Assembly (NCBI GenBank): GCA_003508835.1
Contig: PUFA01000573.1
Location: forward strand, 115,062 to 179,061
DNA from: Eonycteris spelaea
Lineage: Eukaryota; Chordata; Mammalia; Chiroptera; Pteropodidae
Direction of reading: 5' to 3'
DNA length: 64,000 nt
Below, one piece after another: positions 1 to 11,762 of the stretch. Positions within the stretch are counted from its first letter, which is position 1, and each line of letters starts with the position of its first letter. The notes under the pieces were generated by a model. The model saw nothing but the letters and a program-made list of their open reading frames with translations, made no database searches and was not told the DNA's origin. A program made the translations under genes and the position numbers.

Positions 1-636
1 GTTGATATGCCTCTTGTTGTTCCATATCTCCCTTCCTAATCTTTTTTTAAATTATTTTTTATGACATCTATTTGTTAAAGAAACAGAGTCATTTTGTCCT
101 GTAGAATTTTAAATTCTAGATTTGGTTGAGTACAGATGTATACTTTACAACTTTTCTCTCTACTGTATTTTTTTCTATAAACTGAGTTAGATATAAAGAC
201 TAGATTTAGTTTCAGTTTGTTGGCAAAAATATTTTATAGGTGGTATTATACATTCCTTATTGCATCACCTCAAAGAGCACTTATGTACGATTGTCCCACT
301 TTTAGTGGGGTTTATATTGATCAGTGAGTTCAGATATTGTCAGCTGTTTCCATCCATTATAAAGCTCTCCCATCAACTTTTCAAATAGAATAATTTTGGC
401 ATTCATTGATGATCCATTATCTAGACCTATTGTTTTATTAGAGTGTACAAATAGGTCGCATTCAAATTCTATGACTCCTATATTTATTAGCAAGGGATTA
501 AAAAAACACATTCTTAATGAACTATTAATAACTTGAAAATATAATTTATACAGTAAAGGTAGAAAAATAGTTACTCTTTCTCTTTGCTTACCAATTTTCA
601 AGATGAGTTAGTGGCCTAGTAACCTACAACAATGAC
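1..636. repeat. Old interspersed repeat, class unassigned (part 1)
   Basis: The text resembles an ancient repeat I recognise from other mammalian genomes but cannot name. It continues at 1073 after an inserted LTR. An open frame on the minus strand (302-601) has no recognisable domain and is treated as chance. Assigning a class would need a repeat-library search. Confidence 0.45.
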
Positions 637-1072
637 TATTACTTTCCTCGTGCTGCTATAAGATAATTACCACAATCTGAGTTGCTTAAAACAACAAAAA
701 TGTATTCTCTCAGAGTTATGGAAGTCCAAAATCAAGGTGTTGGCAGAGCCATATTCCCCCTGAAGTATATTAAAAGAAATTCTTTCTTGTCTTTTTCTAG
801 CCTCTGTTGGTTGCTGACAGTCCTTGGTGTTCCTTGGTTTATAGCTGTATTGCTCCAACTTCTGCAACTGTTTTCATATTACTGTCTTCTCTCTATGTAT
901 GTCTGTATCTCTGTGTATCTCCTTATAAAGACAACAGCATTGAATTTGTGGCTCACTCTATTCAGATCGATTAGATCTGCAAATTCCCTATTTTATACTA
1001 AGGTAATATTCATAGGCACTAAGGTTAGGACCTCAACATAGCTTTTGGGGGAACTCAATTCAACCCACAATA
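637..1072 (-). mobile_element. Solo MaLR LTR (MLT1-like), antisense
   Basis: The sequence reads as the reverse complement of an MLT1-type LTR. It opens with the gctgctata...ttgcttaaaacaac segment and closes with aggttaggacctcaacata and caacccacaa. It is flanked by atgac (632-636) and gtgac (1073-1077), an imperfect 5-bp target duplication of the size expected for these elements. It splits the older repeat on either side. The open frame at 682-1041 is incidental. Confidence 0.75.
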
Positions 1073-1844
1073 GTGACCACTGAAGTTTTGTTGTCATTAT
1101 TTTTAAAGTATTGGTATGATGTCATTATATATGAAATTTGATATTTTATATGGCTCAATGTGTTCCAGTTATTATCGATAATGATGCTCAATTTGGCATC
1201 TTTGGTCAGTGGGAGACTTTCACACTGGTTCTTCTATCCTATTGACATGACCTCGGTATTCTTTCATAGCTTCCTTACAGTGTAGTATGACAAGATTTTC
1301 CAGGCTCATCTTACACGTTTCCTGCCCCAGACCTGAAATCAACTATTTCTCTAAGAAAAATTTGAGTACATTGTTGATGTACTTTTAGATTCCTTTATGG
1401 ACAGAAATATATACATATATATATATATATCTTTGTGAATGAAAAATAGGTTATTTATTTCCAATCACTTTTAAGATTACATGGCTTTTAAGCTGTCTGA
1501 TTTTAACTTTTTCTTTTTCTCTTACTCGGAAAATCTTTGTTACTAAAGACATTAATGTACTTGCTTATTTGTTTTATGAATGTTAGTTTAAAATAACTGT
1601 GTTGTTATCCCTACTAATATAAGAATACCAAATTCAGCTTTTAGATTATTTTGCAGTTCTTTTCATCTTTAATATATACCCACTAAGGATATACAGCCAA
1701 ATATTATGTTTTAAAGACATTTGAAATATTTCTCATGACTCCAATTTGACATGTATATAGATTTATTTGCTTTCTTGTTATTTTGATTTAATTTTGTCAT
1801 TTTAATGATGTAAAATATTTACATGTGCCATGGGAAAACTGTTT
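1073..1844. repeat. Old interspersed repeat, class unassigned (part 2)
   Basis: This continues the repeat of 1-636 across the inserted LTR and runs into the L1 3' end at 1845. A short AT dinucleotide tract lies near 1410-1431. No coding potential is visible. Confidence 0.4.
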
Positions 1845-2697
1845 CTTAAGATCATTAGTCCTCAGGGAAATGCAAAGCAAAACCACAATGAGATATCACC
1901 TCACACCTGTCAGAAAGGCTATCATCAATAAAAAAAATGGTGAGTGAAAATGTGGAGAAAAGGGAACCCTCATACATGGTCGGTGGGATTTCAAATTGGT
2001 ACAGCCACTATGAAAAACAATTTGGAGGTTCCTCTAAAATTTAGAAATAGAACTATCATATGACCAGCAATTGAACTTCTGGGTATTCACCCAACAACAC
2101 ACGCACTGATTTGAAAAGATATACATTCCTATCCTATGTTTACTGCACTATTTACAATAGCCAAGATATGGAAGCAACCTAAGTGCCCATCAATAGATGA
2201 TTGAATAAAGAAGTTGTAGTATATATATACAATAAAATGTTACTCAGCCATAAAAAATGAAATCTTAACATTTGTAGCCACATGGATGGACTTGGAGGGT
2301 GTTATACTAAGTGAAATAAGTCAGACAGAGAAAGGTAAATACCATATTATTTTACTTATACATGGAATCTAAAGAAGAAATAAATGAATAAACAAAATGA
2401 AAACAAACTCATAGATACAGAGAAGAAACTGGTGATTGACAGATGGGAAGGGTGTTGGGGGGCTGTTTGGAAAATGTGATAGGATTAAGAAGCACATATT
2501 GGTAGTTACAAAATAGTCATGGAGATGTGAAGTACAGCATAGGTTATATAGTCAATAATATAGTAAAAACTATGTATAGTGTCATGTGGGTACTAGACTA
2601 ATTGGGGTGATCACTTCTTAAATTATATAAATGTCTAATCACTATGTTCTATACCTTAAACTAATATAAAATAATATTTATAAAAAATGAAAAATAA
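1845..2697 (+). mobile_element. L1 3' end, 5'-truncated, sense
   Basis: The copy starts inside the C-terminal third of L1 ORF2 (caaaaccacaatgagatatc). It continues through the conserved cccaagatatggaagcaacc-like and tcagacagagaaaggtaaat segments and the 3' UTR to an A-rich tail near 2680-2697. Frameshifts and stops make it non-functional. The 3' UTR type is the one recurring throughout the window. Confidence 0.85.
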
Positions 2698-4417
2698 CTA
2701 GTTAATGTTGACAGGTAAAGTTAGAACTTTGGCTTCAATGCATAAATAAAGCTATGACATTCTGTTTCTGAGGTGACATTACATCTGACCATCAGCTATA
2801 TGTGTGTGAAGGTTGTGCCAGAGGTCAAAGAATATAAAGGCAGTGAATTTGAGTTAGGAAAACTCATCAAGAAATAGCAGAATAACCATAATCTTCATAA
2901 TCTCTAAATGTATATTCTGTGAAGGCAAATACATTAGAACACTCTATCACTGGAATGGATCACCAAGGCCATCATGAGCTAAAGAAGATTTTTGTAATGA
3001 GACATAATAATTTAACAAAGAATATTTGCAGGTATTATTTAGGACCACTATACCAAATTCTCCAGCTGCTACTAAGTCACAACTGGAACCAACCTGCCTA
3101 ATCATATTTCTTGTCTGATAAATTTTCTTTATGCAACTATTCTATGACTTCATGGCAGTAAGACTATACTTGCCTCAAATGTTCTGAAAACAGAAAGGTA
3201 TCTTATTTCTATCCTTCCTACTCTGCAGACTCAACAAGAAACAGGAATCTAGGCAATTTTGTAATTAGATTACTCCATTTTATCTGAAATCCTGCATGTC
3301 AGAACACACAGCTATTTCTAAAAAAAAAATCCTCATGGTCTTGTAGCAAAAAGAGCACTTTCTAACATGTTGTGTCAGGCACTAGTAATTTCACTGATTA
3401 CATATAGCTCATACACACAAAAAATGTAATTACCCATTTCTCAGTAATTTATTTGAATTTGTGTCTGAACCAACTCCCTGGTGTTCATGAAAATCACTAT
3501 TTGAATTCATTGTTTTCTTAGGCCTTTGAGTTGGCACTAAGGAATTTCAGACTTCTGTCTGGTATTCTGGTTAACCCTGTTTTTCTGTCTTTGAGAAATC
3601 ATGGAACCATAAGTCCAAGATTTACAAAGGTTAAAAGTTTCATACTACATGATGAGGGATATGGAAGAAGTCAAAAGCATAGCCTTGAGGTAAGGGAGTT
3701 TTAGTTGTAAAAAATTTTACATGTAAAGCACAATTGCTATCATATAGTGTAGGGGAGACTTGATAACATGAAGCTTATAGATCACTTAACTAGCTAATGT
3801 TGACTTTATGCATCCACATCATTTAGTACAGGGCTTGGCACATAGTTTAACACATATTTGTTGAATGAATGAATGAATTACCATCATAATGTAAAGGAGA
3901 AGTGTAGTTAACTTTATACAAGATGTAACATTAGCTATAACATTGACTAATTATCCACATAGTACTTACTTTTTTCTTTTGAAATTTCCACGCAAAATGT
4001 GCCAGATTACCTAAAAATGAAGGCAGAATTATATAAAACAGTATTCAATGTTTTAAAGCCTCTTGTTCTTTTAATAAATTAGAAATCCATTCCCCTTATG
4101 TGTACAGACAATAATTGCTACTTTTTGTATGGTCGCAGTAGCCAAGGAAATTGTATCAAGTTTTATTTTCTATAGCATTTATGAAAACAATGTTTTAAAT
4201 TTATTATCCAAAAATAAAATTGCATTATGGTTTTGAATATGTATTTTGAAACATTACCCAGAACTCATATATTACACACTTCCTCACCACACATCTTGAG
4301 AACTCTAGTAATCGGATTTGTAATCAAGCTGTGTATACAGCTTAAATGCCACCAAAGCAAAACTCAATGACATTTTCCTTTAAAAATAAGGAAAGTTTAA
4401 TTGAGGGTAGTTAATTC
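2698..4417. other. Repeat-poor stretch, no gene seen
   Basis: Apart from a short MIR-like piece at 3818-3877, no recognisable repeat or exon was found. An open frame at 2919-3101 has no family resemblance and no start or splice context that supports it. Confidence 0.4.
3818..3877 (+). mobile_element. MIR 3'-part fragment
   Basis: The text gtacagggcttggcacatag followed by a short tail and three tgaa repeats matches the 3' portion of MIR (tgcctggcacatagtaggtg type). It is a short, old tRNA-derived SINE remnant. Confidence 0.55.
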
Positions 4418-4625
4418 TGGGCTAGTGGAAAAAGTACTGGACTAGAGTCAGATAGTTCTAAATTTAAATCCCAGCTTTACAACTTACTAATTGTTCGATT
4501 TTGATCAATAGTCGTTTGACCTATGATGTACTAGTTGTTTAAGTTGCTTAATCTTTTTAAGTCTGTTTATTTATGGATAAAATATTAATAATCACATTAA
4601 TTTTCTATATAAATTACCATAAATT
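4418..4625 (+). mobile_element. MIR SINE, sense, with short insertion
   Basis: MIR landmarks occur in order: a ctggactagagtcagatagt segment, aaatcccagctttacaactt, and ataaaatattaataatcac. About 35 bp near 4500-4540 do not fit the consensus and look like a small insertion. Confidence 0.65.
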
Positions 4626-4911
4626 TAGAGGACACACAGTAATCATTATTTGAAATTGAGTGCAAGAACAGTTTCTCATCAGCTCTTACCCAAACTAAGC
4701 TCTGTAGCAAATTATGTAATTTTGAAAATAAAAGTTTACTTCTTATAAAAAATTACGTTTTTCCCTATTACCATACAGGGTTATGGTAGGAAGTACATTA
4801 AATAATTATTGCATGATGTATTAGGCTTTCTCTCCTGTGTTTCTTATTTAAATGGAAGAAGCATATCATTTTACATCTCTTGATTTATAACTATTCTAAC
4901 TCCTTGTTACA

Positions 4912-5290
4912 GGTTGACTTTCTTGGGAAGCAGACTATGAAATAGTAATTGACATGAGGAAAGTTTTAGGGAGTGATCTTAAGGTCAACCACCTATGGAA
5001 AGGAAAAGAAAGAAGTAGGAGTGGGCAGAAGGAGAGGTTGAGCCATAATGCAGTCTCAATTAAAGACTCAGCTGACTCTAAGGGAAATGTAAAGACAGAG
5101 TGACCTTCAGAACTGATTAAAGTTAGAACAAGAGAACCAGAACTTTATACCTGTATCAGTCAGTCATTGAATGTGGGCTATTCAGGAAGGTGTGACCTAA
5201 GAGAAGGCAACTCATTTGAGCTGAGACAATCTTAAAAGAAGGATGATAACTGGTGGCTGTCTGTTGGAAACATTCTCAGCAGCTGGGGCA
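4912..5290 (-). mobile_element. Decayed LTR, antisense
   Basis: The sequence has the character of an old ERVL-type LTR, starting ggttgactttcttgggaagc, and lies directly against the internal remnant at 5291. In antisense order this is where the 3' LTR would be. No clean target duplication is visible, so the assignment rests on position and texture. Confidence 0.35.
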
Positions 5291-6740
5291 ATGAGATCTT
5301 TATTTCTGTAGGGGCAACTGGGTAGTAAATCACACTGTCCACCACAGTCCATTCCCAGAATCCTTAGTATCATTTTCCTGTTAAGCTCATAACTGGGGCT
5401 TCTATTTTGTCCCTTAGCAGAATTATTGTCTTTTTGGGAACTAGGACCTTTAAATCCACAGAGCCCTGGGTTTCAAGGATGGGAAGCATAAACTCCCCCC
5501 AGTGGATCTCTGGGCATGATGATAATTGTGACCAATTCTACTTTCCCACCTTGGTTCCATGACCCAAGTATTCTTCCAATTGCAATATAGCACTATATAA
5601 TGACATTTCTGCCACAACTTATTTGCTATGAAACTGGTCACTTGGTCTGATGTCATGTGGCATCCTATGCTGATAGATCAAACATTCTGTAAGCTCTTGC
5701 ATAACAATGTTGGCTGAGGCCCTGAATGCATGAAAGGCAAATTTACACATAGAATATGTGTTTATTCCAGTACTCTTTCTCTTTTACCATATCTATCACA
5801 TTTCTAGTTAGTTTAAGTTGAAACATAACCCTGGTTATAGGCTTAGTGGCCAGGAGGAGATGTGGGAGAAGACAAGGGAATGCACAATGTCTTACAAGGG
5901 AGGGACTTCTGCATTTTCTCCAAACAATGGGGGAATTATACCTTCTTGGGAAGGACTGTCCATCTTCTACAATGTCAGAGGATTCAGGGAACTCTGCAAA
6001 CTCAAGATTTCCAGAAGTATTAATCCTATATTTCCATCTAATATGCCAATATCTCATCAATAATAATTTGCCAAAGGGAATAGTTGAGCTGTGAAAGTCT
6101 CAATGAAAACCATATCCAACCTTACAGGGTGTCGCAAGATTAGATGGTACCATAACTATTTTGAGTTGGGGCAAGATGACAAAGTGGCATCAATCAATCA
6201 TTTGATGTATGCCACCTAAGGAAGTGGGAATGTTCTTGGGAAAGGTAGTTTCCTTAAGCTGAGGAAGTTCCCACAGATGGCTGAAAGCTGAGGGCTGTCA
6301 CTACCAAAAGGAAGTTTTAATGTCAAATTGTCTTTATTACCCATTTCAGTGCCTACCAGATTTCTGTTTCTACAAAAGTATGCCCCTCTGCCTGGAGTAA
6401 AACCCACTATCAGTAGTTCTTTGCTTCAGAGGAATTTCTCCTTTTCACCTCTGGAGCAAATCTGAGGCTGGAGCTACATGCAAAGATAGCTGAGAAAATA
6501 AGTGAATGGGTTTGAGGCAAGCAAATGTAAGTACATTCTTGCAAGTTCATAAGGATACAAGGGAAATTAGAAGAATAGAGGAAACTGAGGCTGCAAGTAC
6601 TTTTTGCTTCTTAACTGAAGAAGTTTTCTCTGATTACTTGAGGAGTCAGGCTTTCTGCCACATAAGCCAAATGGAGGTGATACTATCTGCCTTGCTTAGA
6701 TGTATAGGCTTGTCCAAATCAAATGGACAAATGATATAAT
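5291..6740 (-). mobile_element. Decayed ERVL/MaLR-type retroviral interior, antisense
   Basis: The block 5300-5760 (containing aactccccccagtggatctc and ccttggttccatgacccaag) and the block 5810-6060 resemble internal sequence of old ERVL/MaLR-type endogenous retroviruses in reverse orientation. Several short frames survive (for example minus strand 5743-6060), but none holds a recognisable complete retroviral domain. The copy is broken by many stops. Identification is by memory of the repeat text. Confidence 0.45.
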
Positions 6741-7244
6741 GTATTTAAAAGTACTTTAGAAAGAATAAAGCCCAGGGAATTCTGGGTTGTATTATTTAAA
6801 ATGCATTTTCTTAAAGTTTCAACCTAAGTGCCTTTTCAGTTCTCCATCAGGAAGTCTCCTTTTGTTCTCTTCTCATTGCACATAGGAGTTCTCTTTTTGA
6901 GACATTACATAAGTTTTTAGTTTGACTAACTGACACTGCCATGAATCACATGAGTCTATGAATTTGAAATATCCATATCATTACTGACAACCCAGAATAT
7001 GACCATTCACTTCTTTATTTTTTGTTACAAAAAAGATGTGCCGTGAAATTATGTTACTGGAAATGAGTGGCAACCACAATGATTACTACCTGAGTGGGCA
7101 TGCAGTAAGCATGAATTAAATGGATGAATAAATGAATGAATGATTTTTTAAACCTTTAACCAATTTTGAGATGTATTATAGGACTTCCATTTTGTACAGC
7201 TTGGTCTATGGCGATAAAAAAATCACTAAGTTTTGTGGTCTAGG
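6741..7244. other. No gene seen; short MIR-like tail
   Basis: No exon or larger repeat is recognised. Around 7095-7142 a tail with repeated tgaa units (gaataaatgaatgaatga) resembles the end of a MIR or related SINE. Confidence 0.35.
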
Positions 7245-7410
7245 CTAGTTGTTCTTAATCTATTTTGGAGTGGGGGTCATGGAATTCTTTGAGAAATTGA
7301 TTAAATAAAAATGCCTATATGTACAATATCATATAGTTTTGCATATAACTTCAAAGGAGGCTACAGACCTCCCAAAGTCCATTCATGGGACATAAGTTAA
7401 AAACCAAGAG
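7245..7410. mobile_element. Small hAT-like non-autonomous DNA transposon relic
   Basis: The ends form an imperfect inverted repeat: ctagttgttcttaatc at the left, and aagttaaaaaccaagag at the right, whose reverse complement is ctcttggtttttaactt. Both resemble the cagtggttcttaacc ends of hAT-Charlie-type elements. The interior (gtgggggtcatggaattctt; gcatataacttcaaaggagg) fits a known small family I cannot name. An 8-bp target duplication is not convincing. Confidence 0.55.
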
Positions 7411-7619
7411 TCAGGTATAATTTGGTTATGAATTTCTATCCCAGTTCTACCCAATAGAGATATAATATGACTCATATAGTAACACAATAAGTTTACTTAC
7501 TAATATATTAAATAAGTTATTTAATAATGATTCTTTAATAACTTAATATCAAATATATTAAATAACAAAATCTAGTGGTAAGTTAATTACATACTTTTAA
7601 TTTAGTGATATATATATCT

Positions 7620-7850
7620 TAAGAGGTTGGCTATTTTAGATACTTCATGTAAGTGGAATTATGCATCATCTGTCATTATTTCGCTTAACATAATGTCCTA
7701 TAGTTTCATCCATATTGTCACAAATATCAGAATTTCCTTCTTTTTGAGGCCGTATAATATTTTATTATCTGTATATACCATATTTTCTTTATCCATTCTT
7801 TTGTCGCTGGACACCTGGATTGTTTCAATATCTTGATAACTAATCACATT
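7620..7850 (-). mobile_element. Old L1 3'-end fragment, antisense
   Basis: The segment tcgcttaacataatgtccta ... gttcatc-like and atattttattatctgtatat follows the reverse complement of an older L1M 3' region. An AT-rich stretch of about 200 bp precedes it. Confidence 0.6.
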
Positions 7851-7967
7851 TCAGGTGTTTGATACTATGTGGCTAGTAGTTATCATATTATATGGCACAA
7901 TTCTAGACCAAACTTTGGATTATGACAGTTAAATGACATGTTAGGTAACTAGCTTGAGTATTTATTT

Positions 7968-8665
7968 ACAGTGTCTCACATTGGTCTGAGCCAGAGCACC
8001 ACCTAGTGTCAAATCTGAGGATGAGCCAACCCAAAGGTCAGACTGGGCAAGCACCAGAACCCTGCTAATGTGAAAAGACTGCTCTGAACTACTACGTAAG
8101 GCCACTCTACTAAGACCAGAAGACATAGCAGCCTTACCTAATAGATAGAAACAAACACAGGGAGGCAGCAAAAATAAGGAGGCAAAGAAATACATCTCAA
8201 ATGAAAGAACATAACAAAGATCCAAAAAAAAAAAAAAAACTAAACAAAATGAAAACAATTTACAAAACGTAAAGTTCAAAACACTACTTAACAGGATGTT
8301 CAATGAACTTAGACTAAGAGTAAATGAACTCAGTGAGAACTTTAAGAAATAGAAAACATGGACGTGTAGATAGAAAACATTAAAAAGTCAGAAATGAAGA
8401 ATACAATAACTGAAATAAAGTATACATTAGAGGGAATCAACAGTAGATTACATGAAGCAAAGGATCAAATTAGCAATTTAGAAAATAAGGTAACAAAAAC
8501 GACCCAATTAGAACAGCAACAAGAAAAAAAGTTCCCAAAAAGCAAGGATAGTTTAAGGAGCCTCTGGGACAACAAGTGTACCAACATTCACAACATAGTG
8601 ATACCAGAAGGAGAAAATAGAGAGTGAGGAATTAAAAACCTATTTCAAAATATAACGATGGATGA
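7968..8665 (+). mobile_element. L1/half-L1 fragment: 5' UTR end and first part of ORF1
   Basis: The fragment contains the end of an L1 5' UTR and the N-terminal half of ORF1, including a frame at 8394-8627 rich in E, K, Q and N that corresponds to the ORF1 coiled-coil region. It stops in mid-ORF1 (near acgatggatgata) exactly where the next element's 5' end begins. Its own 3' part is not found after that element. Confidence 0.75.
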
Positions 8666-9839
8666 TACCAGTCAAGATGGCATAGAAGGTTAATGCTGTG
8701 CATATCTTCTCTCAAGTACATGCCAAAATTATAATGAAACTACAGAACAACCAGCACATAGAGCTGCTTCAGTTCTGGCTGAACAAAAGCCCTACAACTA
8801 GGGACAAAAATAAAAGGTCACATTAAACAGGTAGAAGCAGCGGAGATGCAAAGTGGCCTGGTCCCACAACTGCATGTGGTGATTGAAAATTGGGAAGGTC
8901 ACCTTGACTGCAGAGCCCACCTAAAGAATGAGGGGTCCTAACCCTACTCTGTACTCCCAAGCCAAGGGTACCAGTGCCAGAAAGAGAAATTATCACAACT
9001 TCTGGCTGTGAAAACCAGCAGAGATTATGGCTGAGTGAGATGAAGGGCTGCAGAAGTCACAGACATTCTTCTCAAAGGGCTCAACACCAGCCTTACTCGC
9101 TGATGGATTCACTCTGAAATCCAGCACTGGGGCAGCCGCTCTAGATGTACCAGGGACATATGGGGAGGTACTGAGCTATTGGGCTTCAGTGTGATAGCTA
9201 GAGAGGTGGCTTTTTCCCAGACAGAAGTGCTAGCAGTATTCATTGCTCCTTTGTTGAGCCCTCCCTGCTCCCAGCACGCAGATGTAGGCACTGCCATAAC
9301 TGAGGAGCTATCAAATTGGATAACACAGGTTGTTCCACCTAAGTAATTCCCTGAGACCTCACCTTTCCCAAATTGTGGGCCCACCCAAGCTGCTTCCAAT
9401 AGTTTATTCTATACAAATGGTCTGTCTTGACTCATGCTGTGGAATTTCCTAAAATCTCTCAAGACTTATAAGACTTAAAGAAGCAGCATCTGGCTTCAGC
9501 ATGGCCCATGGCTCTTGCTGAGCAGCACTGAGTCACTTACTATAGCAGTTGGCCTCGGTTCCTGGCTTGGCCTCTTGAGACACCTGTAAGCCCGCCACAG
9601 GTGGAAGCCATCTGTGGATTGCTTGTTGACTTTAACCAGGTGGCCCAGGAAGTACACAGGCTAGGGCTGAACCTAGCCTGCAGCTCAACTCCTCCCAGGA
9701 CTGTCCCACTGAGCTCATAGGGAACCTACTACATAAAGCCACTTTAATACGATGAAGAGACTTAGGAGCCCTACCTAACACATAGAAACAGACCCAGGGA
9801 GAGAGCCAAAATGGGGAGACAAAGAAACATGTCCCACAT

Positions 9840-10690
9840 AAAAGAACAGAACAAAGCTCTAGAAAAAGAAGTCAACAAAATGGAGACAATCTACCAAATG
9901 CAGAGTTCAAAACACTGCTATAAAAATGTTCAATAAATTTCAGGGAAGAGTAGATGAACTCAATGAGAACTTTAATAAACTGAAAAACAACAAAAATGGA
10001 GTTGGAAAACATAACAGGGGAACCAGTCATAAATGAAGAATACAATATCTGAGATGAAGAGTACATTAGAAGGAATCAACAGAGTGGATGACACAGAGGA
10101 TTGATCACCAACATGGAGGACAGGGTAGCAATCAGAATAGCAACAAAAAAAATCTAAAAAAAAATGAAGATAGTTTAAGGATCCTCTGGGACAACGTCAA
10201 GCATAACAACACTCACATCATAGGGGTACCAGAATGAGAAGAGAGAGAGCAAGGAATTGAAATCCTATTTGAAGAAATAATGATGGAAAACTTCCCTAAC
10301 TTGGCAAAGGAAATAAAGATACAACCCCAGGAAGTTAAGAGTTTCAAAAAAAAAAAAAAAAGAACCCAAATAGGACCACATCAAGACACATCATAATTTT
10401 AAAGCCAAAGATTAAAGACAAGCAGAAAATCTTAAAAGTGCCAAGAGAAAAGCAATTAGTTAAGACTGTCAGTCAGTTTCTCAACAGAAACTTTTCAGGC
10501 CAGAAGGTCTTGACATAAAGTATTCTAAGTGATGAAAAGCAAGGACCAGCAACCAAGATTACTCTACTCTCATCAAAGTGATAATTTAGAATTTCAGGAC
10601 AGAAAAAGAGCTTCCCAGACAAGAGAACACAAAAGAAGTTTTTTAACACCAAGCCATTGTTACAGGAAATGTTGGAGGGACTTCTTTAAG
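9840..10690 (+). pseudogene. L1 ORF1 relic inside half-L1 element
   Basis: In intact elements ORF1 encodes an RNA-binding protein that coats L1 RNA. Here recognisable ORF1 text runs from gggagacaaagaaacatg to the end at gttggagggacttctttaag, matching the usual ORF1 C-terminus. An oligo-A run near 10350 and several indels break the frame; the longest surviving piece is 10529-10735. Confidence 0.65.
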
Positions 10691-11186
10691 AAGAAGAAAA
10701 AAAAAACAGAAAAAAAGGTTTTAAAATGTAAATAACAAAAGAGTAAAATGATAAAATGAATAATCAAATATGAATATATATCTATCAAAAATTACTTTAA
10801 ATGTAAATAAATGTAATGCTCCAATTAAAAGATAGAGTGGCTGAATGGATAAGAAACCAAGACCTTTACATGTGCTTCCTATGGTAGAGTCACTTTAGAT
10901 TGAAAGACACACACGAACTGTAAGTAAAGAGATGAAAAAATGTGTTTCCTGAAAATGGAAAGGAACAAGCAAAAAAAGCTGGGGTAGCAATACTAATAAC
11001 AGAAAAGATAGACTTTAAAACAAAGGTTATATCAAGAGATAAAGCATGACCCAGTTATTCCACTTCTGGGTATTTATCTAAACAAACCCAAAACAATTCC
11101 TACAAGGGGCATATGAATCCATATGTTCATTACAGCATTATTTCAATAGCGATGATATGGAGGCTACCTAGGTGTTAATCAATGAA

Positions 11187-11215
11187 TAAATGGATAAAGA
11201 AGAGATTGTGTGTGC

Positions 11216-11252
<37 letters not shown>

Positions 11253-11301
11253 CACACACACACACGCACACACACGCACACACACAATCTCTATCCATTT
11301 A
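11187..11301. repeat. Inverted duplication built on a TG/TA/CA tract
   Basis: The core is (TG)n(TA)n(CA)n. The flanking unique text is also inverted: taaatggata at 11187-11196 pairs with tatccattta at 11292-11301, and agagattgtgtgtgcg at 11201-11216 pairs with cgcacacacacaatctct at 11276-11293. The left arm carries five extra bases (aagaa). A further CA tract follows to about 11321. Confidence 0.85.
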
Positions 11302-11762
11302 TACACACACACACACACACACTCAGTCATAAAGAAAAATAATGAAATCTTGCCATCTGCAGCATATTGCATGGACCTAGAAGGTGTTGTGCTGAGTGGA
11401 TTAAGTCAGACAGAGAAAGGCAAATGCCATGTGGTTTCACTTACAAGTGGCATCTAAAGAAAAAAAATAAACAAAAAACAAAACAGAAGCAAACTCATAG
11501 ATACAGAGAACATTTTGAGGGTTACCAGATGTGACAGCATTGAGGATTGGGTGAAAAGGGGAAGGGATTAAGAAGAACAAATTTGTAATTACAAAATAGT
11601 CAGGGTATGTAAAATATAGCATAATAATATTGCAATAACTATGTATGATGTCAGATGGGTACCAGATTTACCAGGATAACTTTGTATGTTATGTAATGTC
11701 TCATCACTAAGTTGTACACCTGAAACTAATATAATATCCATTTTCAACTGTAATTAATGTAA

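Larger units (their letters stand above)
8666..11762 (+). mobile_element. Half-L1 (HAL1-like) element, deletion class 1, sense
   Basis: Parts in order: 5' UTR from cagtcaagatggcatagaag (8667) to about 9790; ORF1 relic about 9840-10690; a stub of the ORF2 endonuclease region 10800-11044; then a jump to the ORF2 C-terminus and 3' UTR (11045-11762). Most of ORF2, including the reverse-transcriptase region, is absent. The junction near 11044 (gataaag/catgaccc) is the same as in the antisense copy at 29838-33118. ORF1 has frameshifts and stops. Such an element would have depended on the L1 machinery of other copies. Confidence 0.8.

Noticed and set aside
5743..6094. Three overlapping open frames of about 80-105 codons on both strands
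   Set aside because: They lie in retroviral-type internal relic sequence, overlap one another on opposite strands, and show no recognisable domain.
8394..8627. 77-codon charged coiled-coil-like open frame as a host gene
   Set aside because: It is the coiled-coil portion of an L1 ORF1 relic.
11175..11457. Overlapping open frames on both strands encoding repetitive V/C/Y/I/T/H peptides
   Set aside because: They arise from the TG/TA/CA tract, whose alternating bases lack stop codons; the mirrored peptides reflect the inverted repeat, not coding.
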